A DNA stretch of 64,000 nucleotides. Source: Leptospira fainei serovar Hurstbridge str. BUT 6 (lineage in GTDB: Bacteria > Spirochaetota > Leptospiria > Leptospirales > Leptospiraceae). The translations under genes and the position numbers were made by a program. Location: positions 1-64,000 of the forward strand of contig NZ_AKWZ02000007.1 of NCBI RefSeq assembly GCF_000306235.2. Direction: 5' to 3'. This document shows positions 8,933 through 16,625 of this stretch, piece after piece (positions within the stretch are counted from its first letter, which is position 1; each line of letters opens with the position of its first letter). Below the pieces are notes generated by a model. The model was not told where the DNA came from. It did not search any database and was given only the letters and a program-made list of their open reading frames with translations.

Positions 8933-9943
8933 ATGGCAAAGAGAAATTACGGCTCTAGTCTGAAGCTGTTCGGATTTTCCGTATTCCATCCCCTGAACAT
9001 TATACTATTTACGAACTTCGCCGTATGGGGACTCCTCATGCTCGAAGGCGGCGGGGGAATTTTAACGTATTACTTTGGTCTCAATCCAAGCCTCGTCGTA
9101 GAGAAGGGAATGGTTTGGCAGGTCTTTACCTACGGTTTTCTTCATGTAGTTGGCGAGGGATTATTCATGCCGTTTTTACATATAGGCATGAATATGTTCG
9201 GTCTATATACGCTCGGATTTTGGATTTGTCGTTATATGAACGAGTGGAAATTTTTTACGATTTATCTTTTATCGCAACTCGGTGGCGGAATTTTCGTGGT
9301 AGTTTTTGCTTTTGTCGGATTAAAGACCGGCTTAGTACCTGAATATTCTTCTTGGGATAGTTATCACACTTCTACTATCGGAGCGAGCGGAGGGGTCTTT
9401 GGAATTCTTGCAGTATTTGGACTTCTTTTTCCAGATGCGAGATTTGCCTTCCCGCCGGTACGAGCAAAATACGCTCCATGGGTTCTCATAGGTGTAGGCT
9501 TTGCTTATGACCTTTTTACATTGCTTCAGTATTATCGGAGTGAAGATCATCAGACTTCTTTTTTTGGAATGATGAGTAATTCCGGACATCTTGGCGGTGC
9601 AGTATTCGGTTTACTTGCGCTAAAAATTTTCGCTCATTGGGGAAAACCGGTTAAATCTCCCATCTTTATCAAAAGGATTAAGAAGGTCGTGAGTCCAAAC
9701 ACTTCGGTTCCGATGGAGGATTTCTTTGAAGTTCAAATTCGTAAAAACCGAGATTTACTAAATAAGCTGCATGCGATTTCGTCCGTCGAAGAAAGAGAGA
9801 AGATTCTAGAACCGTTACAAGCTACGGATACGAATCTTTGCCCGCCTTCTTCTTACGACTCTGACGATCCGTTTTGCCTACGTTGCGAATGGTTGCAAAA
9901 TTGTGAATTGCGTAGGTTGAGAAAGAAAGATCCTCTCGTCTAA
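8933..9943 (+). CDS. Rhomboid-family intramembrane serine protease with C-terminal Cys motif
   Basis: A 336-residue membrane protein with the rhomboid core. The catalytic Ser152 lies in TIGASGGVFG and the catalytic His219 in SNSGHLGGAVFG; both motifs are exact. HIGMNMFGLY (about residues 83-92) provides the upstream oxyanion-site His/Asn pattern. About six membrane segments are visible, starting at residue 18. After the core, roughly 90 soluble residues end in a cluster of four Cys (one Cys, 11 residues, CLRC, 5 residues, Cys), a possible zinc or redox site. Rhomboids cleave membrane-protein substrates within the bilayer; the target is unknown. Confidence 0.9.
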   Translation: MAKRNYGSSLKLFGFSVFHPLNIILFTNFAVWGLLMLEGGGGILTYYFGLNPSLVVEKGMVWQVFTYGFLHVVGEGLFMPFLHIGMNMFGLYTLGFWICRYMNEWKFFTIYLLSQLGGGIFVVVFAFVGLKTGLVPEYSSWDSYHTSTIGASGGVFGILAVFGLLFPDARFAFPPVRAKYAPWVLIGVGFAYDLFTLLQYYRSEDHQTSFFGMMSNSGHLGGAVFGLLALKIFAHWGKPVKSPIFIKRIKKVVSPNTSVPMEDFFEVQIRKNRDLLNKLHAISSVEEREKILEPLQATDTNLCPPSSYDSDDPFCLRCEWLQNCELRRLRKKDPLV

Positions 9944-10105
9944 AAGAGCATGGTGGGGATTTTCTTAGGCGAGAAGTTGCTTATATTTTCAAGGAATTCC
10001 GTTTTCAAAACCGGATGGAAACTACTGGACATAAATTTCCAAAGTTTATATACTAGTTATCAATCGAGTCCTCGATATCACTAACCTTAAGGGATCCGAA
10101 TCAAG

Positions 10106-10549
10106 TTGGCGGAAAAAAAGAAAACCATTCTTAGCGAAGTTTTGAAGCGGGAAAAATTTCAAAAACTCGAAAAGAAAGATAAGGATAAGACACCGAAGAG
10201 CGTGATTGTCGTGAGGCCTGATTCCGACCCGTCTCCGAAAAAGGAAGATGGCCCTGGTCGTAAGATCTATAAAGCTATAGACGAGTCGATGGGCGACCTT
10301 CGCTTTTATTTTTTGGAAGGCGAATACCGCGAAAAGGTGGCTGGACTTTTTAATTCACATGAAAGTCAATTTGATCGCCTCGGAATTACCCCACGTCGGT
10401 TTCTGGATTTTGCAAGGGAATCTTTTGATCGATTCAAGCAGCTTCAAAAGAAGATGCCTTTGGAACCGATGAGTAAGAAGGCCTGGGAATACATGGACCG
10501 TAGTTTGAACGAACTCATTGGCAAGCTAAACGAAAAGTTTAGCAGATAA
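10106..10549 (+). CDS. Small charged protein of unknown function
   Basis: A 147-residue soluble protein starting with TTG at 10106. The first 55 residues are very rich in Lys and Glu with no hydrophobic core and are probably disordered; the rest contains predicted helices (IYKAIDESMGDLRFYFLEG, FLDFARESFDRFKQL, KKAWEYMDRSLNELIGKL). I do not recognise the family. The start is tentative, since AAGGGA lies 12-17 bases before the TTG and no ATG is available nearby. It stands alone between the rhomboid gene and a convergent lyase gene. Confidence 0.55.
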   Translation: MAEKKKTILSEVLKREKFQKLEKKDKDKTPKSVIVVRPDSDPSPKKEDGPGRKIYKAIDESMGDLRFYFLEGEYREKVAGLFNSHESQFDRLGITPRRFLDFARESFDRFKQLQKKMPLEPMSKKAWEYMDRSLNELIGKLNEKFSR

Positions 10550-10620
10550 CGCACAGATCTCAATTTGCTTTTTTAGTAATTTCAATCTTCGTTGAAAATT
10601 GGAAAAGGTGATTTTGCAAT

Positions 10621-10638
10621 GCCCACCCTTCCTGGCCC
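10621..10638 (+). repeat. Remnant of the dispersed hairpin-ended repeat
   Basis: The bases CCCACCCTTCCTGG match the left hairpin arm and loop of the repeat family found elsewhere in the window, but the right arm is missing and the next element is a terminator. It is a truncated remnant or a chance match. Confidence 0.3.
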
Positions 10639-10642
10639 GAAA

Positions 10643-10674
10643 TAAAAAAGCCGCAGAATCATTCTGCGGCTTTC
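10643..10674 (-). terminator. Rho-independent terminator of the CitE-type lyase gene
   Basis: GCCGCAGAAT and ATTCTGCGGC pair around one base. On the minus strand the stem is followed by TTTTTTATTT, a good U-run, just past the stop codon of the gene at 10699-11688. On the plus strand only CTTTCC follows, so it works mainly for the minus strand. Confidence 0.85.
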
Positions 10675-10698
10675 CAATATTCGAAAAATGTTCTATTC

Positions 10699-11688
10699 TT
10701 AAAAGAATCTCTTCGCAGCTTCTTCCGAAATAGAAATTCCTGTGAGTTTTGCTTTTTGTAAAACTTCCCAAAAATAGCGATAAGTAGCTCGGTCATGAAG
10801 ATCGCCGGCATGCTGAATCGGTCCCCATTCCGCGTCCTGAGCTTTTACCAGGATTTCGGCAGAAGTCTGAACTTCGCTATAATCCGGCGCCATCGCGTCC
10901 AGGATTGCTTGGATTTGTGCGGGATAAATCGACCACATCCGCAAGAAGCCGAATTCGTCGTGAGCTCGTTTTGCATCTTTGTAGGTTTGGTACTGATTCT
11001 TTAAATCTAATGTTACGTTATGAGCCGGAATCACTCCGTGAGCCAATGCTGCAGCCACTACGGTGGATTTCGCGCGTCTTAGAAGTTCATGATCGAATTG
11101 ACCCGGGCTTTTCATACAAGAAGCCGGGATCGCACCATGGTGTCCGGAAATGAAGTCCATCAATCCGAAGTCTAAAACTTGCATCCAAGGAAGAGCGGCG
11201 ATTTTTTCCACTTCCCATAGAGCTCCATGAGTTTCGATTAAAACGTGAATCGGAATTTCACGTTTGATTCCGGCCTTTTGAGCCGCTTTCTGAATGTACG
11301 TGATCATCTCTTCGACCTGAGATGCTTTCGTAGGTTTTGGAATCGTGATGTACGCGATTTTTGCACCCGCGCCCGGTACGATAATATCTACGTCCTGCTT
11401 CCAGTATGAATTCGTATAATCGTGAATACGAACCCCGCTCATATTATGTTTATTCAGTTCTGAGTTTTGGATCCGCACAATCATTTCTGCGTGCTCTTTT
11501 TCCTTACCCGTTTGAGCCCCGTCTTCGCAGTCCATTGTAATGTCAAAAAGACCGCCGAGTTTGTTTTGGAGTTCAAGCGCTTTGGTGATAAGCTTTTCCG
11601 AGCCGGCAAAATGCTCGCAGGCAGGAATGATGGGGAAGGGCTTCTCTCCTTCGAATAGCGCATCCTTTGGATGGGTAAGTTTGGACAT
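10699..11688 (-). CDS. HpcH/HpaI aldolase/citrate lyase family protein (CoA-ester lyase)
   Basis: A 329-residue TIM-barrel lyase of the CitE/malyl-CoA lyase group. Family features are DITMDCEDGAQ near residue 50 (start of the acidic metal site), VRIHDY with the conserved Arg, PKPTKASQVEEM, the metal-binding Glu in IHVLIETHGALWEVEKIA, and FGLMDFISGHHGAIPAS. These enzymes cleave or form C-C bonds next to a CoA thioester, for example malyl-CoA or citramalyl-CoA; which substrate is used here cannot be read from the sequence. It is followed by a strong terminator and preceded by a separate carbamoyltransferase gene on the same strand, 101 bases away. Confidence 0.85.
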   Translation of the reverse strand: MSKLTHPKDALFEGEKPFPIIPACEHFAGSEKLITKALELQNKLGGLFDITMDCEDGAQTGKEKEHAEMIVRIQNSELNKHNMSGVRIHDYTNSYWKQDVDIIVPGAGAKIAYITIPKPTKASQVEEMITYIQKAAQKAGIKREIPIHVLIETHGALWEVEKIAALPWMQVLDFGLMDFISGHHGAIPASCMKSPGQFDHELLRRAKSTVVAAALAHGVIPAHNVTLDLKNQYQTYKDAKRAHDEFGFLRMWSIYPAQIQAILDAMAPDYSEVQTSAEILVKAQDAEWGPIQHAGDLHDRATYRYFWEVLQKAKLTGISISEEAAKRFF

Positions 11689-11789
11689 AGAAATACCTTT
11701 GTTTCCGTTTTTAAAGCCGATCGCGGCCGTTCTTGGAACAGGGTTTTCGGAGGTGGCCCTTCCGGCAACGGATTTTTGGAGGCTGGGCT

Positions 11790-12761
11790 TTAGGCTTCTA
11801 GTAGCTGGAGAATGACGGCTTTTTGAGCATCTAGTCGATTTTCCGCCTGCTGAAAGATAATCGATCTAGGGCTTCTGACGACCTCGCGAGTGATCTCATA
11901 TCCGGAATGAATCGGCATATCGTGCATCACTTTCGCCTTCGTTTCTTTTAAAAGAGCTTCGTTGATCTGATAAGGCATCATTAATTCCATCCTAGCCTTC
12001 TTCTTATCCGCAAAGTTAGGATCGTTGAAAAATTCCATATCCACCCAGGTATCGGTGTAGATATAGTCCGTATTCTTAATCGCTCCGATCAGGTTCGTTT
12101 CCCAGTGGAGAGTGCCCTTTCTCTTTGCTCGTTCGACCGTTTCGTGATCGATATTTTCCGCATCGGCAATCGGAGTCACAAGTGTCAGTTGCATTCCTAG
12201 CGCGGAGGTGATTCCGATCAAAGAGTTCACCACATTATTGTGAACCCCTATATAAGTTAGGCTCAGATCCGAGAGAGGTTTAGGATTGTCCAGCGCTATA
12301 GTCAGGATATCCGCCAAGGATTGGCAAGGATGGAACATATTGCAGCAGCCGTTGACCACCGGAACTTGGGAACCTTCCTTCAACTGTAAAAGATCTTCGT
12401 GCTTGCGCATTCTCGCCATAATTACCGAGACGTTTCTAGATAAGTATTCCGCTTCTAAATCGATATCGGAGAGAAGAAAATTCGAAGTCATCCAATCCAA
12501 ATAAATTGCATGTCCACCCATTTCAGTCATCGCGACTTCGAAGGAAACCCTCGTTCTCGTGGAGGTTTTCTGAAAGAGCATGGCCAAAGTCCGACCTGTC
12601 ATGTGCCCAAGGTAGTTCGCCCTATGGTGTTTCACATGAATGGCAAATTGTAGAAGATCCAGCACTTCGTCGTCTGCCCAATCTTTCCAGCAAATCAGAT
12701 GTTTTATTTTTGAAGCCAACATGATGTGAGTCAAAGGCCAGGAAAATACGGGATTCGGCAT
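11790..12761 (-). CDS. Ornithine-type carbamoyltransferase with altered amino-acid-binding loops
   Basis: A 323-residue member of the aspartate/ornithine carbamoyltransferase family. The carbamoyl-phosphate site is intact: STRTR at residues 67-71 and HPCQ at 144-147, plus Arg309 in QAENRL. The two loops that bind ornithine differ. The usual SMG loop reads DME (WVDME, residues 239-243) and the usual HCLP reads HDMP (280-283), so the ornithine-contacting Ser and Cys are both Asp. It may still be the arginine-pathway enzyme of this genus, since an N-acetylglutamate synthase-like gene lies 15 kb away, or it may use another amine. GAGG lies upstream of the ATG, which overlaps the stop of a short unassigned frame as TAATG. 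A hairpin with a U-run lies in the leader. Confidence 0.8.
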   Translation of the reverse strand: MPNPVFSWPLTHIMLASKIKHLICWKDWADDEVLDLLQFAIHVKHHRANYLGHMTGRTLAMLFQKTSTRTRVSFEVAMTEMGGHAIYLDWMTSNFLLSDIDLEAEYLSRNVSVIMARMRKHEDLLQLKEGSQVPVVNGCCNMFHPCQSLADILTIALDNPKPLSDLSLTYIGVHNNVVNSLIGITSALGMQLTLVTPIADAENIDHETVERAKRKGTLHWETNLIGAIKNTDYIYTDTWVDMEFFNDPNFADKKKARMELMMPYQINEALLKETKAKVMHDMPIHSGYEITREVVRSPRSIIFQQAENRLDAQKAVILQLLEA

Positions 12762-12794
12762 TAGACAACCTCAAAAAGCCGGGCAGAAATAACT

Positions 12795-12824
12795 GAAAAA
12801 AAGGAGGGAGGGAATCCCCCTCCC
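12795..12824 (-). terminator. Terminator-like hairpin in the carbamoyltransferase leader
   Basis: On the minus strand GGGAGGG pairs with CCCTCCC across a 5-base loop and is followed by CCTTTTTTTC. It lies 34 bases upstream of the carbamoyltransferase ATG and points in the same direction as that gene. It could end a transcript from upstream or act as an attenuator; a competing antiterminator was not identified. Confidence 0.45.
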
Positions 12825-13020
12825 GAGTGTTTTCCGGGGAAAAAAGCGTGCGAATCGACCGTTAGAAAAGTCGGACGATAAATTTCAATTAGGGGACTAT
12901 CTATGACACTGATTACGGGGAGTTTACCGGCTAAATACGAATCCATGAATAAATCCTTAGGGTTTTCGTGCTGACACGGGATCCTCTCAGGAAAACGTAT
13001 TCCTAGAGGAGATTTACATC

Positions 13021-14634
13021 GTGTCTGAATCGGTCGTTACCCAGAAATCTGTGGAAGAGGAAACCAAACGTAGAAGAACGTTTGCGATTATCGCTCACCC
13101 TGATGCTGGAAAAACCACTCTCACTGAAAAACTCCTACTTTACGGGGGCGCTATTCAATTAGCGGGAGCCGTTAAGGCCAGAAAGAATCGCAAGGCTGCC
13201 ACTTCCGATTGGATGGAAATGGAAAAGGAGAAGGGAATTTCGATTACTTCCGCCGCCTTACAATTCGAATACAAGAATCATGTTTTAAATCTATTGGACA
13301 CGCCGGGCCACGAGGACTTTTCGGAAGATACATATCGGACTTTAATCGCAGCGGACACTGCGGTCATGGTTTTGGATGCCGGAAAGGGGGTCGAACCCCA
13401 GACCATTAAACTTTTTAAAGTTTGTCGAGATCGTGGAATTCCGATCGTTACATTCATCAATAAAATGGACCGCCCGACGAAGCCTCTCTTTGAATTACTG
13501 GACGAGATAGAAAAAGTATTAGGTATTACTGCAATTCCCATGGTATGGCCGATTGGAACCGGCGTGGATTTTAGCGGAGTTTACAATCGTCTTGATAAGA
13601 AAATTTATACGTACGATAAAACTCCCGGAGGCTCGCAAAAATCGGCCTTCCAAAGTTCCGGTATCGAAGATCCGAATTTGGACTCTATGTTCGAAGATTG
13701 GGTTTTGAAAGCGTTTCGTGAGGAAGTTGAACTTGTTGAGGACGGGATCGGAAAATTCTCCTTACAGGATTTTTTAGAATCTAAAATTACTCCCGTATTT
13801 TTTGGATCTGCGGTGAACAACTTCGGCATTCAATTGTTCTTGGATCACTTTTTAGAAATTGCCCCCCCTCCTTTATATTTTCCTTTGAAAGACGGTGCGA
13901 GATTGGATCCGGTGACGACTCCCTTTAGCGGGTTCGTTTTCAAAGTTCAGGCGAACATGAACAAAGCGCATCGGGATCGTATAGCATTCTTGAGAGTTTG
14001 TTCCGGAAAGTTTGAACGAGGATTGAACGTAAATCACGGTCGACTCGGAAAGCAAGTGAAGCTTTCATCCTCCTTCGCGTTTTTCGGTCAAGATCGAAAT
14101 ACAGTGGATGAAGCTTATCCTGGGGATATCATCGGATTAGTAAACCCGGGCACATATGCGATAGGCGACGTGCTGGCTAGCGGAAAGGTTCCGGATTTAA
14201 AACCACTTCCGGTATTTGCGCCCGAAATTTTTGCGACACTTTCTTGCGTTGAAACCGGATCTTTAAAGAGTTTTCGAAAGGGAATCGAACAGCTGGCGGA
14301 GGAAGGCATTTTGCATTTATTTACTTCTCAAACCGTCGGGGGAGGACTTCCGGTTATCGGAGCAATGGGACAGTTGCAATTCGAAGTATTCCGCCGACGT
14401 CTTCAAGACGAATACGGAGCTCCTACCAATATCAATATCCTTCCGTACCAAGTTTCATGCTGGCTTCCTGAGGAAGATATAGGAAAGGTTCCTGCCGGTT
14501 CCAATCTGGTCGTTGATAGTATCGGTCGAGCCGCCTTATTATTCGATTCGGAATGGGAAAAAGGATATTTTCAAAAGAAGAATCCTGAAATCCGTCTTTT
14601 GGATTATCCTACTCAGGAAATTCTGCAAGATTAA
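13021..14634 (+). CDS. prfC: Peptide chain release factor 3
   Basis: A 537-residue GTPase that removes class I release factors from the ribosome after peptide release. The GTP-binding motifs are present in order: AHPDAGKTT (G1, about residue 26), the switch region around GISITSAA, DTPGHEDF (G3) and NKMD (G4). The sequence AVKARKNRKAATSDWMEMEKEKGI region is typical of RF3 rather than EF-G, and the length matches RF3. It starts with GTG at 13021, with AGAGGAG about ten bases upstream. It is a single gene with no obvious operon partner. Confidence 0.95.
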   Translation: MSESVVTQKSVEEETKRRRTFAIIAHPDAGKTTLTEKLLLYGGAIQLAGAVKARKNRKAATSDWMEMEKEKGISITSAALQFEYKNHVLNLLDTPGHEDFSEDTYRTLIAADTAVMVLDAGKGVEPQTIKLFKVCRDRGIPIVTFINKMDRPTKPLFELLDEIEKVLGITAIPMVWPIGTGVDFSGVYNRLDKKIYTYDKTPGGSQKSAFQSSGIEDPNLDSMFEDWVLKAFREEVELVEDGIGKFSLQDFLESKITPVFFGSAVNNFGIQLFLDHFLEIAPPPLYFPLKDGARLDPVTTPFSGFVFKVQANMNKAHRDRIAFLRVCSGKFERGLNVNHGRLGKQVKLSSSFAFFGQDRNTVDEAYPGDIIGLVNPGTYAIGDVLASGKVPDLKPLPVFAPEIFATLSCVETGSLKSFRKGIEQLAEEGILHLFTSQTVGGGLPVIGAMGQLQFEVFRRRLQDEYGAPTNINILPYQVSCWLPEEDIGKVPAGSNLVVDSIGRAALLFDSEWEKGYFQKKNPEIRLLDYPTQEILQD

Positions 14635-15051
14635 ATCGATTCGAATTTCAGGAAGCGAATTGAGCTTCGGCTTTCGAAGAACCTTCGGTATTAAGAGACA
14701 CTCAACCGAAGTATTGATCCTTAGTGTGGATAAACAATTTCATCTAATCTTATCTTTCGATTGAAAGCGGAAGAGTAAGATCGTATTTTTTCGAGATTTC
14801 GGCCAAGATTAAGACTTAAAAATCGTATATCCGTGCAACGTTAAAAATAATGCGGAACGTTGATTTGAAAGTAATGCCGCGCCCCGTCTTCGATCGATAA
14901 TAATCGAGCTTCACCGATATAACCTTAGTGAGCTTTTATTTTGATTTTTATGAAAGGTTTAATATTTAGCGGATAATTTTGCTCGATTTCGAGCGGAAAG
15001 AAAGGGAATGTCGCTTATGCATGTCCATTATTTATTCAAAGAGGAGAATCG
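14635..15051. other. 417-base intergenic region, no gene seen
   Basis: The stretch is AT-rich and holds two weak inverted repeats after prfC (GAAGC/GCTTC near 14652 and CTTCGGT/ACCGAAG near 14682-14712), neither with a U-run. No open frame with a plausible ribosome site was found. The right part must carry the promoter of the lipoprotein gene, which has a good GAGGAG site at 15042-15047. Confidence 0.4.
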
Positions 15052-15645
15052 ATGAAACTTAATTGTTTTCGAACCGCCGCGTTACTTACGGTCTTTCTAT
15101 CGTTGATTGATTGCAAAAGCGCGCAACATTTCGACGTTCAAGTAATCGCTAAATCCGGAATCTCTCAACCCGGAAAGGATAAATATGTCGTTTTTCCTTT
15201 CGAAATGGCGGAGGGGCTGAAGCAAAATGAGGCGGTTGCGAACCGTAGAAAAAATATAGAGGCAAGAAATCGAGAGAAAGCAGAATTGGCACTTGTAAAG
15301 ACGGGTCTGACGGTTCTGGAACGAAGTAAAGTCGATAAACTTTTAAATGAAATGACGTTCGGTAAAACCGGTGTGACTGAAAGCGACGGTTTAAATATCG
15401 GAAAATTATTGAATTCGAATTTTGCTCTCTTTGGAAAAATTACAAATTATAATGTAGCTAGAAGGGGAGTGCGCGTAAGATTCATGGCCGAAGTAATCGT
15501 TAAGGCTGTGGATATCGAATCAGGAGTAATCGCCTGGGAGGCTATCCTAAAAGGGCATATGCCTTTTAATAACGGAGAACAGACTATATTGGATGCGGAA
15601 AATACCATGTACGAGCTGTTCAGTAAAAAACTTACTGAACTCTGA
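15052..15645 (+). CDS. Lipoprotein, CsgG/LpoB-like fold suspected
   Basis: A 197-residue protein with a lipoprotein signal peptide: charged N-terminus, hydrophobic core and a relaxed spirochaete lipobox LIDC at residues 18-21. The mature part contains KYVVFPFE, a region of Arg/Lys/Glu, ALVKTGLTVLERSKVDKLLNE, LLNSNFALFGKITNY and MAEVIVKAVDIESGVIAWEA, the order of elements found in CsgG/LpoB/GNA1162-like envelope lipoproteins. It probably sits in the periplasm or outer membrane. GAGGAG lies upstream and a strong terminator follows at 15751, so it is a single-gene unit. Confidence 0.7.
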   Translation: MKLNCFRTAALLTVFLSLIDCKSAQHFDVQVIAKSGISQPGKDKYVVFPFEMAEGLKQNEAVANRRKNIEARNREKAELALVKTGLTVLERSKVDKLLNEMTFGKTGVTESDGLNIGKLLNSNFALFGKITNYNVARRGVRVRFMAEVIVKAVDIESGVIAWEAILKGHMPFNNGEQTILDAENTMYELFSKKLTEL

Positions 15646-15750
15646 TTCGAGGTAAAAAAAGGAAATTCCGGAATGGAAAAATTCTATTATCTCGTGTATT
15701 TTTTAATCGGTGCCCGTCGCATATATTGTATTTGCACCAGATGATTCACG

Positions 15751-15778
15751 GCGGGACGGCAACGTTCCGCTTTTTTTT
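15751..15778 (+). terminator. Rho-independent terminator after the lipoprotein gene
   Basis: GCGGGACG and CGTTCCGC form an 8-bp stem (one G-T pair) with a GCAA tetraloop, followed directly by eight T residues. It lies 105 bases after the stop codon at 15645. Confidence 0.9.
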
Positions 15779-15790
15779 ATTCTAATCGTT

Positions 15791-16543
15791 CTATTTACCG
15801 GCTTCGGTTTCGTATTCCTGGTATAAATTTTTAGCCGTCTTAAAACCGAAAAAATCCGCATTTCCCAAAGGATCATAACCGAATTGAATTGCGGCTTCGT
15901 CACCGTACAGAAAGGGAAAAATTTTCGAACGGTCGTTACTATTTCTATTTTCTAAATAAAAATCCACAAACCGTTGCTCCGGTTCGATTTCATCTTCCTG
16001 ATTCGTGCGAATTTTTACTTTTCCTTCCTGCGCGATATGCTCTCCCAAGGTTTTTGGATATTTCCATTCGAGCTGAAAAATCGTTCTTAGAATGTATTCT
16101 CTACAGCGCAGACGAATCATATTCGGCTCCAATGGTTCGGACGCAAAGAAAAGCGGAGTGCAGAAATTTCTTTTTAGAAGCGAGAAAGTCTCGAATTTCG
16201 AACTATAATCCGTTGAATATCGATTTGTCCAACTGCCTGCGATATCATCCGCTACCGTAATCGATACTTTGATTTTAGCGGAGCTTCGAGTTTCCTTCCG
16301 CTCCTTATTGTAGTTCTCGATTTCTTTCCCCAGCAATGTTTCCGCATGCAGATTTTGTAATTCTATACATTTGCTAAGAATGTGTGCCTTTGCCATCGGA
16401 TTGAAATTTAAAATAGGGAGTTCGACGTCGGTTTTGTCTTCGTTTAGCGCCAAGTCTAAATATTTCCGGAATCGTTCCATATTCAGAGGATTTTGATATA
16501 GTTCGATCATTTGATCTAAAATCGGAAGAATTTCGAATCGCAT
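15791..16543 (-). CDS. Protein of unknown function
   Basis: A 250-residue soluble protein without signal peptide or membrane segments. It is rich in Glu, Lys and Arg in the first 100 residues and contains KVSITVADDIAGSWTNRYSTDY in the middle, followed by FCTPLFFASEPL and the end FGYDPLGNADFFGFKTA. I recognise no family. The gene ends 13 bases from the convergent terminator at 15751 and starts 28 bases from the terminator at 16571, so it is transcribed alone. Confidence 0.6.
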   Translation of the reverse strand: MRFEILPILDQMIELYQNPLNMERFRKYLDLALNEDKTDVELPILNFNPMAKAHILSKCIELQNLHAETLLGKEIENYNKERKETRSSAKIKVSITVADDIAGSWTNRYSTDYSSKFETFSLLKRNFCTPLFFASEPLEPNMIRLRCREYILRTIFQLEWKYPKTLGEHIAQEGKVKIRTNQEDEIEPEQRFVDFYLENRNSNDRSKIFPFLYGDEAAIQFGYDPLGNADFFGFKTAKNLYQEYETEAGK

Positions 16544-16570
16544 ACGGGCTATAGAAAACGAAGAAAGAAA

Positions 16571-16602
16571 AAAAGCCTCCCTTATTTTCGGGAGGCTTTT
16601 TA
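16571..16602 (-). terminator. Bidirectional rho-independent terminator
   Basis: AGCCTCCC and GGGAGGCT form a perfect 8-bp stem around TTATTTTC. The minus strand reads into TTTTTTTC and the plus strand into TTTTTAAG. It follows the stop codon of the minus-strand Fe-S protein gene by 24 bases. Confidence 0.88.
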
Positions 16603-16625
16603 AGTTTCGGAAACGAGTCGAATCG

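Noticed and set aside
12761..12946. Short protein gene (61 codons) upstream of the carbamoyltransferase
   Set aside because: No ribosome site, no recognisable sequence and it contains a terminator-like hairpin; kept only as a possible leader, not as a gene.
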